40,727 nucleotides of DNA from a virus, in IMG/VR virus record IMGVR_UViG_3300000115_000064, positions 1 to 40,727 of that record; one strand, 5' to 3'. The translations under genes were made by a program, and so were the position numbers. This document shows positions 34,715-40,727 of this stretch, piece by piece; position 1 is the first letter of the stretch; each line of letters starts with the position of its first letter. Under the pieces are notes generated by a model. The model did not search any database. It saw nothing but the letters and a program-made list of their open reading frames with translations, and was not told the DNA's origin.

Positions 34715-37308
34715 TGGCCAATTTTAAAGATAAATTATCCTTACTCATAGAAAAACAAGCTCCTGAGTTTGTTTTATCCGATCACCCTAAATTTTTAGAG
34801 TTTATTAAAAGTTATTATACATTTATGGAATCGGCAGAAATGTCCGTTACAAGTATTGAATCAACAGATGGTATTACACTAGAAACAGAAACAGCTCAAG
34901 AAAATAATTTAATATTAGACGCTTCTCGTTTAGATACTGATAGAACACAATTAGACGCTGGTGATAAAATTATTTTAGAAGATACATCTTTTGGTAAGTT
35001 TACTAGAGGTGAAGTAATTACAGGTGCCACTTCAGGTGCCACATCAACCGTATTAACCGAAGACTTAATAAACAATAGATTATTCATATCAGCACAAGAT
35101 AAATTTGTTATGAATGAAATTGTAACTGGTGCTAGTTCAGGTGCTCAAGCAGTTATTAATAATTACAAACCTAATCCTGTTACTAACATACAAGAGTTAT
35201 TAAACTTTCGTGATCCTGATAAAGCTATATCAAACTTCTTAACAAAATTTAGAACAGAATTTTTAAATACTTTACCTGAAACATTAGCAACTGGTTTAAA
35301 TAAAAGAAATTTAATTAAAAATATAAAAACACTTTACAGATCAAAAGGTACTTCCAGAGGCCACGAATTATTTTTTAGATTGTTATTTAACGAAAACGCT
35401 GAAGTAATTTATCCTAGAGAACAAATGTTAAGAGCTTCAGATGGACAGTTTGATACTAGAAAAATTATGAGAGCTATACAATCAACAGCTCAATCATTAA
35501 CAGGTGATACAACAGATTTAATAGGCCGAACAATAACAGGTGAAACCTCAGAAGCGACTGCTATTATTGAAAACGTATTTAAATTTCAAATAGGTGAAAA
35601 TCTTGTTACAGAGTTTATTTTAAATGAAGATACTATTGTAGGTACTTTTCAAATAGATGAAATCATACGAGGTACAGAAACAGATGAATCAGATGTTTTT
35701 ATTAAGGCAACTGTTACAGGAATACCAAGTGTAATTTCAATTACAAATGATGGTGCTTTATATACAACTGGCGAGGCATTAGGTATTTCAGGTGGTGGAT
35801 CAGGTGCTTCAATAAACATTGATGATATTGGTCGTGGCTCTCTTTCACAAATTTTTGTAGATAGTGCTGGATCAGGTTATTCAATTGGTGATGATATAGT
35901 TTTTAATAATACAGATACAGGTGGTGGTTCTGCTCAGGCAAAAGTTTCACTTGTAAATGGTGGTATTGTGGCCGAAGAAGGCACAACTAATATGACAGAG
36001 GGTATAGATCATTTAGTTTTAGAAGATGAAACTCAAAGAGGCGATCCTTTTACAGGTAATAAAATTGTACAAGAATCTGGAACAGGCTCAGGCGATATTA
36101 CAGATATTAGAATTATAAATGGTGGTAATAATTATGGTTCTTTACCAACAGCTACTATTACAAGTGAAGGCTCAAGTGCTACAATAAAAGTTTTTGGTCC
36201 TGAAATTGGCAGAGTTCAATCAACAAAAATTATTGAATCAGGTGCTGAACATCAACAGTCACCATCTCCACCTACATTATCGTTAAGATCAAAACTTGTT
36301 GTAACAGGTGTTTCTGGTACTTTTGTAACAAGTGATACTGTATCAGGAATTAGTGATGACGGTTCAACAACCGTTTCAGGTACTTTTGTTTCTTTAGATA
36401 CTGACAGAGGTTTAATGACTTTAAGTGATGTGACAGGTAACTTTGGTACAGACGTTACAGTTACAGGCTCAGGTTCAACGGCAACCGCTACAGTTAAAGC
36501 AGGTAGTTTAGCAACTGCCACAACCACGGTTTCAGCAGTAGCAACTACTTCAGGTTCATTTTTAAATGAAGATGGCCACATTTCAGAAACAACAATGAGA
36601 ATACAAGATAGTTTATACTATCAGGATTATTCTTATGTAATTAAAGTAGGTAGATCAATTGCTGACTGGAGAGATAGTTTTAAAAAGACAATGCACGGTG
36701 CTGGTTTTTATTTTACAGGTCAAGTAAACATAGCTTCACAAGTTAATAACAGAATTAGAAGCTTTACAGGTGTTAATTCTAGTGTTGATTATGATGGCGT
36801 GGCACTAATAATTAATACACTATTCTCTACAATATTTGGTAGAAGATTAGGAACAGAAACAGATGGTACATCATTAAGAGGCAGTCCACAGGCTGGTGTT
36901 GATCCAGACTTTAATGATAGCACAACTGAACACTTTACTACAAATACAAGGGATGTTACGTTAAAACAGGCTATCACTTTAAAATTTGATACTAGACAAA
37001 CACATACTATTAGAGAAAACACAACTAGATTTGGTGTTGTAGTGGCAGGCCCTCGTATGAGAAGTATTAATAGATTTTACAGATTGTATAGTGGAAGTAG
37101 CTTTCCACAAACAGGAGCCGTTGGTGCTGATAGTACCACAACATCATATATACAACCATTAACTCTGGCAGACTGGAATCAGCACAAAGTTATTGGCACA
37201 CAATTAGATAGTGTTGACGGTACTACTGTTCAATTTGGAGAGATAAACACACCGACACTAAAGACTTATTTAGCTTTTCCAACGGAAATTACAATAAGCT
37301 ATAGTTAA
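34714..37308 (+). CDS. 7: Large baseplate wedge protein, gp7-like
   Basis: This 864-residue protein lies between genes 6 and 8, where T4 has gene 7 (1032 residues). The N-terminus KDKLSLLIEKQAPEFVLSDH, PKFLEFIKSYYTFMES is typical of marine T4-like phages. The block FLNTLPETLATGLNKRNLIK, NIKTLYRSKGTSRGHELFFR, LLFNENAEVIYPREQMLRAS is its conserved core. The rest is beta-rich and glycine/serine/threonine-rich, with repeated G-E-x-I-T-G-x-T-S-G-A units. The C-terminal 150 residues return to a compact fold (WRDSFKKTMHGAGFYFTGQV). gp7 is assigned by order and size, less by sequence. Confidence 0.75.
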   Translation: MANFKDKLSLLIEKQAPEFVLSDHPKFLEFIKSYYTFMESAEMSVTSIESTDGITLETETAQENNLILDASRLDTDRTQLDAGDKIILEDTSFGKFTRGEVITGATSGATSTVLTEDLINNRLFISAQDKFVMNEIVTGASSGAQAVINNYKPNPVTNIQELLNFRDPDKAISNFLTKFRTEFLNTLPETLATGLNKRNLIKNIKTLYRSKGTSRGHELFFRLLFNENAEVIYPREQMLRASDGQFDTRKIMRAIQSTAQSLTGDTTDLIGRTITGETSEATAIIENVFKFQIGENLVTEFILNEDTIVGTFQIDEIIRGTETDESDVFIKATVTGIPSVISITNDGALYTTGEALGISGGGSGASINIDDIGRGSLSQIFVDSAGSGYSIGDDIVFNNTDTGGGSAQAKVSLVNGGIVAEEGTTNMTEGIDHLVLEDETQRGDPFTGNKIVQESGTGSGDITDIRIINGGNNYGSLPTATITSEGSSATIKVFGPEIGRVQSTKIIESGAEHQQSPSPPTLSLRSKLVVTGVSGTFVTSDTVSGISDDGSTTVSGTFVSLDTDRGLMTLSDVTGNFGTDVTVTGSGSTATATVKAGSLATATTTVSAVATTSGSFLNEDGHISETTMRIQDSLYYQDYSYVIKVGRSIADWRDSFKKTMHGAGFYFTGQVNIASQVNNRIRSFTGVNSSVDYDGVALIINTLFSTIFGRRLGTETDGTSLRGSPQAGVDPDFNDSTTEHFTTNTRDVTLKQAITLKFDTRQTHTIRENTTRFGVVVAGPRMRSINRFYRLYSGSSFPQTGAVGADSTTTSYIQPLTLADWNQHKVIGTQLDSVDGTTVQFGEINTPTLKTYLAFPTEITISYS

Positions 37309-37312
37309 GAGG

Positions 37313-37320
37313 TATAAATA
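37313..37320 (+). promoter_or_regulatory. T4-type late promoter box before gene 8
   Basis: Exact TATAAATA in the 34-base gap between the gp7-like gene and gene 8. The predicted start near 37326 leaves 17 nt with AAAAAGGAA before ATG 37343. Confidence 0.7.
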
Positions 37321-37342
37321 TAAATAGATTAAAAAGGAATTT

Positions 37343-38806
37343 ATGGCAGCAATAATAACAAACAAATTTAGAATCCACAACCAAGAGCAATTTGTGGAAT
37401 CTTTTTCAGAATCTTCAGCAAATGTCTATTACTTGGGCATAGGAAGACCACAAGCATTTACAACACAAACAAGAGGTGATAGCCGTACAGAATATCAAGG
37501 TTCTGATAGTGCTCCACCAACACCAATTGATTCAAACTACGAAGAATTTAATACTTTTAACGAATTATTAGCTGCTAAAAAGGTTACAAGTACAGATTCA
37601 TCTATTGTAGTTCCTAGAAGAAATTGGGCAACAGGTACAACATACGATTATTACAGACACGACTATGGTCATTTTGTAACTGGTTCAACTTCAAGTGTTC
37701 AAACAGCTTCTAGTGGTGCTACAACTTTATTTGATTCAAACTTTTATGTATTAACAGATGACTTTAATGTTTACAAATGTTTAGAAAATGATGGCGATAC
37801 TGCTTCAACGGTAAAACCAACAGGCACGTCAACATCTATTTTATCAACAGGAGACGGTTACAAATGGAAATATATGTACACATTAACAGCTGCTCAAAGA
37901 ACAAACTTTTTATCTACTGATTTTATGGCTGTTGCTACAGATTCAACGGTGGCTGCCGCTGCTGTAGATGGCGCTGTAAATCACGTTAGAATTAAAACTG
38001 CCGGTTCAGGTGGTACAAATGGTTCACACACAGGTGTTGCTATTAGAGGAGATGGTTCAAGTGGCGCAGCTACGGTAACAATCTCAGGTGGTGCTGTGTC
38101 AGCAGTTACGGTAACTACACCAGGAACAGGATATACTTTTGGTTATATTAGAGTTGCTGATATTAATACTGCTGGCGGTGGTTCTTTATCAGGTTCAGAG
38201 TTAGATGTAATTATTGAACCAAAAGGTGGTCACGGTAAAAATGCTATAGAAGAATTAGGCGGATTTTTTGTAATGTTAAATACAAACTTTGAAGCTGGTG
38301 AAACTTCAAACACAGGTGACTTCACAACATCAAACGATTTTAGAAAAGTTGTTTTAATGAGAGATATTTTATCAGGCGGTTCAGCTGCTAGTGCTACTAC
38401 ATTAAGAGGCACAAAAGCAGTATTAGTAACATCACCATCAGGAACATTTACAGCAGATGAAGAAATAAATCAAGCTTCAACAGGCGCAGTAGGTAAAGTT
38501 GTTGAATGGGATAGTTCAAACAATATTTTATATTATATTCAAACAAGATTTAATGATGAGGGCGTTGATAGTAATGGTAACTTAACGGCCTTTTCAGGAG
38601 CAAATGCTATATCTGGTCAAAGTTCAAGTGCTTCGGCCACACCATCAACTTCATCAACAACTGTTGATAGTGTAGTATTTTCTAGTGGATATAATTCAGG
38701 TGAGATTGACGCTGACACAGGTGACGTGATGTATATAGAAAATAGATCACCAATAACTAGAGCAGCAGATCAAACTGAAAACGTTAAACTGATTATTGAA
38801 TTTTAG
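37343..38806 (+). CDS. 8: gp8-like baseplate wedge protein
   Basis: This 487-residue protein (T4 gp8 is 334) has an N-terminal TNKFRIHNQEQFVESFSESS and YYLGIGRPQAFTT, then the family block DGYKWKYMYTLTAAQRTNFL with STDFMAV. A long glycine/serine-rich middle follows (about 200-270). The C-terminal GEIDADTGDVMYIENRSPIT, RAADQTENVKLIIEF is the characteristic end of marine gp8 proteins. gp8 joins gp7, gp10 and gp6 in the wedge. Like the gp7-like and DUF4815 proteins around it, it has insertions of low-complexity strands. Confidence 0.9.
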   Translation: MAAIITNKFRIHNQEQFVESFSESSANVYYLGIGRPQAFTTQTRGDSRTEYQGSDSAPPTPIDSNYEEFNTFNELLAAKKVTSTDSSIVVPRRNWATGTTYDYYRHDYGHFVTGSTSSVQTASSGATTLFDSNFYVLTDDFNVYKCLENDGDTASTVKPTGTSTSILSTGDGYKWKYMYTLTAAQRTNFLSTDFMAVATDSTVAAAAVDGAVNHVRIKTAGSGGTNGSHTGVAIRGDGSSGAATVTISGGAVSAVTVTTPGTGYTFGYIRVADINTAGGGSLSGSELDVIIEPKGGHGKNAIEELGGFFVMLNTNFEAGETSNTGDFTTSNDFRKVVLMRDILSGGSAASATTLRGTKAVLVTSPSGTFTADEEINQASTGAVGKVVEWDSSNNILYYIQTRFNDEGVDSNGNLTAFSGANAISGQSSSASATPSTSSTTVDSVVFSSGYNSGEIDADTGDVMYIENRSPITRAADQTENVKLIIEF

Positions 38807-38816
38807 AGGGAAATAA

Positions 38817-40727
38817 ATGCCAAGTCCAACAGACTTTAACCTCTCGCCTTACTATGATGACTTTACGGAAAGTAAAAAATTCCATAGAGTTCTTTTTAGA
38901 CCAGCATTTGCTGTACAGGCTAGAGAGTTAACAACATCACAAACAATATTACAAAACCAAATCGAAAGAGTTGGCGATCACCTATTTAAAAAAGGTGCGA
39001 TGGTTATTCCTGGTCAAGTATCTATTGACACAAAATATTATGCTGTCAAGTTAACAAGTATTGATAGTTCAAACACTTTATCTCACTTTACAGTAGGAAC
39101 AATTTTAACTGGTGGTACTTCAGGTGTAACTGCTGAGATTACAAAAACAGAAGCTACAGACGGTACTGATCCAGATACAATATTTGTAAAGTATTCTAAA
39201 ACAGGTTCAAACAATTCTACCACAACTTTTAGTGATAGTGAAACAATTACAGGAACAAATAGTGATAGTGTTTCTTTATCTGCTGTTGTAAACACAACTG
39301 CCACAGGTTCAGCGGCTGGTGTTCAAGCAGGTGTATATTATATAAATGGTTTTTTTGTACAAGTTGACTCTTCAACTTTAATACTAGACAAATATACAGA
39401 CACACCATCATATAGAATAGGATTTACGGTAACAGAATCATTTGTAACACCAAGTGATGACACAACTTTAAATGATAACGCTGCTGGTTCATCAAACGTA
39501 AATGCTCCAGGTGCTCACAGATTTAAAATTTTATTAACACTTGCTAAGAAAACTTTAGCTTCTACCGAAGATGAAAACTTTTATGAAATTGCTAGAGTTG
39601 TAAATGGTAATATTAAAACAATTGTAAGAAATACAGAATATGCTGTACTAGAAGACACACTTGCTCGTAGAACATTTGACGAATCAGGTGATTATGTTTT
39701 AAGAAATCCAGATTTTGATGTAAGAGAACATTTAGCCTCAGGTAATAATAGAGGTATTAATACATTGGCTAATGGTGGTGACGCTACTAAACTCGCTTTA
39801 GGTGTATCGCCCTTTAAAGCATATGTAAAAGGTTATGAAGCTGAAAGATTAGGAACAACTTTTGTTGATGTTGATAAAGCAAGAGATTTTGAAACAGCAA
39901 ACAATAACAAAACAAGATTTAATGTTAAAAACTTTTTTAATGTTACAAATGTTTTTGGTTCGCCAGACATAGGATTTGTTTCTGGTGATGTAGAGGCATT
40001 TAAAACTATAAACTTATATGATACGGCCACAAGCGCTAGAGGTACAGAGGTATCAACAGTTGGTACAACCGTGCCACAAATTGGTCGTGCTAAATCTCGT
40101 GGCTTTGAAACTGTATCTGCTACAGACACAGATGATATAAACGCTACAAGTTCAATATTCAAACATTTCTTATTTGACATTGAGATGTTTACACACTTAA
40201 ATGCTTTAGGCACAGCTTCATACACAACAGGTGAAGTTGTATCAGGAGCTACTTCAGGTGCCACAGGTATTGTACAAAGTATAACGGCGACTAGAAATAC
40301 AGCAGTTACTTCTATCACAGCTTCAGGCACAGATATGGAAGGCCAGTTTTCAGCGGCCGTTGTAACTTTAAACGATCACGGTATTACAGACGGTCAACAA
40401 ATTCATTTAACAGGTGGTAGTTTTCAAATAGACTCATCTGCTACAAGTGATACAACCGTTTACACAGCTAGAAACACAACAGCAAATACTTTTGAATTAT
40501 TTGATTCTGCTGGCACAACAGCAATAAATGTAACATCATTTAGTTCAGCACCTACTTTAGAACACACAACAATAGTTGTTGCTAATGTTGAAGGAACATT
40601 TAGTGCTGGTGAAGTTGTAACAGGTCAAACTTCAAATGCTGCCTTAACTTTACAAGCAAACGCTTTAGGTTTTAAAGCTGTAAGCACAAGAGATATTACA
40701 GCAGTTAAACAAATTGGTATGGCAGGG
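38817..40727 (+). CDS. DUF4815-type phage structural protein (3' end outside window)
   Basis: The frame is open from ATG 38817 to the last base (637 codons, no stop). The N-terminus FNLSPYYDDFTESKKFHRVL, FRPAFAVQARELTTSQTILQ, NQIERVGDHLFKKGAMVIPG is the DUF4815 signature found in baseplate or fibre-associated proteins of T4-like marine phages. Later parts are beta-rich, with T-G-x-T-S-G/N-A repeats and GLY/SER-rich strands. It has an AGAGGGAA ribosome site. It is probably attached to the wedge and involved in host contact; the attached fibres would be encoded further right. Confidence 0.88.
   Translation, partial: MPSPTDFNLSPYYDDFTESKKFHRVLFRPAFAVQARELTTSQTILQNQIERVGDHLFKKGAMVIPGQVSIDTKYYAVKLTSIDSSNTLSHFTVGTILTGGTSGVTAEITKTEATDGTDPDTIFVKYSKTGSNNSTTTFSDSETITGTNSDSVSLSAVVNTTATGSAAGVQAGVYYINGFFVQVDSSTLILDKYTDTPSYRIGFTVTESFVTPSDDTTLNDNAAGSSNVNAPGAHRFKILLTLAKKTLASTEDENFYEIARVVNGNIKTIVRNTEYAVLEDTLARRTFDESGDYVLRNPDFDVREHLASGNNRGINTLANGGDATKLALGVSPFKAYVKGYEAERLGTTFVDVDKARDFETANNNKTRFNVKNFFNVTNVFGSPDIGFVSGDVEAFKTINLYDTATSARGTEVSTVGTTVPQIGRAKSRGFETVSATDTDDINATSSIFKHFLFDIEMFTHLNALGTASYTTGEVVSGATSGATGIVQSITATRNTAVTSITASGTDMEGQFSAAVVTLNDHGITDGQQIHLTGGSFQIDSSATSDTTVYTARNTTANTFELFDSAGTTAINVTSFSSAPTLEHTTIVVANVEGTFSAGEVVTGQTSNAALTLQANALGFKAVSTRDITAVKQIGMAG

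Noticed and set aside
39833-40330. Minus-strand 165-codon open frame near the right end
   Set aside because: It is antisense to the DUF4815-type gene, whose signature is clear; the composition (V, S, T, P-rich) is a shadow of the T/S-rich coding strand.
1-40727. CRISPR arrays, insertion sequences, integrase or attachment sites
   Set aside because: No regularly spaced repeats, transposase or integrase motifs were seen on either strand; the window reads as a lytic phage genome.

Overview
This window looks like part of the genome of a T4-like marine myovirus. The DNA is AT-rich (about one third G+C by eye). Genes are packed tightly, with ATGA or TAATG junctions between neighbours. Recognisable T4-type genes include rnh, 59, 32, a probable 33, 26/51, a tape measure gene, 4, 48, 53, a 27-like hub, 5, 25, 6, a 7-like gene and 8. 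The small genes resemble those of phages of marine bacteria (cyanophages and SAR11/pelagiphages). A tRNA-His that ends in A73 and has no encoded G-1, plus several small lipoproteins, makes an alphaproteobacterial host such as SAR11 more likely than a cyanobacterium. That host call is inference.

Bases 1-17,785 form a plus-strand early/middle region of small accessory genes with replication and repair genes. It holds exported and lipoprotein genes, glutaredoxin, an orphan DNA methyltransferase, RNase H, an SprT-like metalloprotease, two candidate cell-wall enzymes, a PD-(D/E)XK exonuclease, a gp33-like late co-activator, the gp59 helicase loader and gp32. Seven promoters share one design: TTGACA-like -35, exactly 17 bp spacer, TATAnT -10, six of them with an extended -10 TG. 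The region ends in a strong terminator after gene 32.

Bases 17,791-27,128 hold the late tail genes: two tail-tube-proximal genes, gp26 with a -1 frameshift extension (gp51-like), a small membrane protein, the tape measure, gp4 on the opposite strand, gp48, gp53, the hub and the gp5 spike. Bases 27,129-31,660 are a second accessory island with a 2OG oxygenase, an A-type Fe-S carrier and a large unknown protein. It also carries a glutamine-riboswitch-like RNA before a 51-residue basic peptide, structured hairpins, and a leftward block of four small genes followed by tRNA-His. Bases 31,654-40,727 return to late baseplate genes: PAAR, gp25, gp6, a gp7-like gene, gp8 and a DUF4815-type structural gene cut by the window end. 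Exact TATAAATA boxes, the T4 late promoter, precede several of these units.

The two strongest observations are a slippery T TTT TTC with a downstream stem-loop joining gp26 to gp51, just ahead of the tape measure gene, and a glutamine-II (downstream-peptide) riboswitch placed directly behind a phage late promoter.
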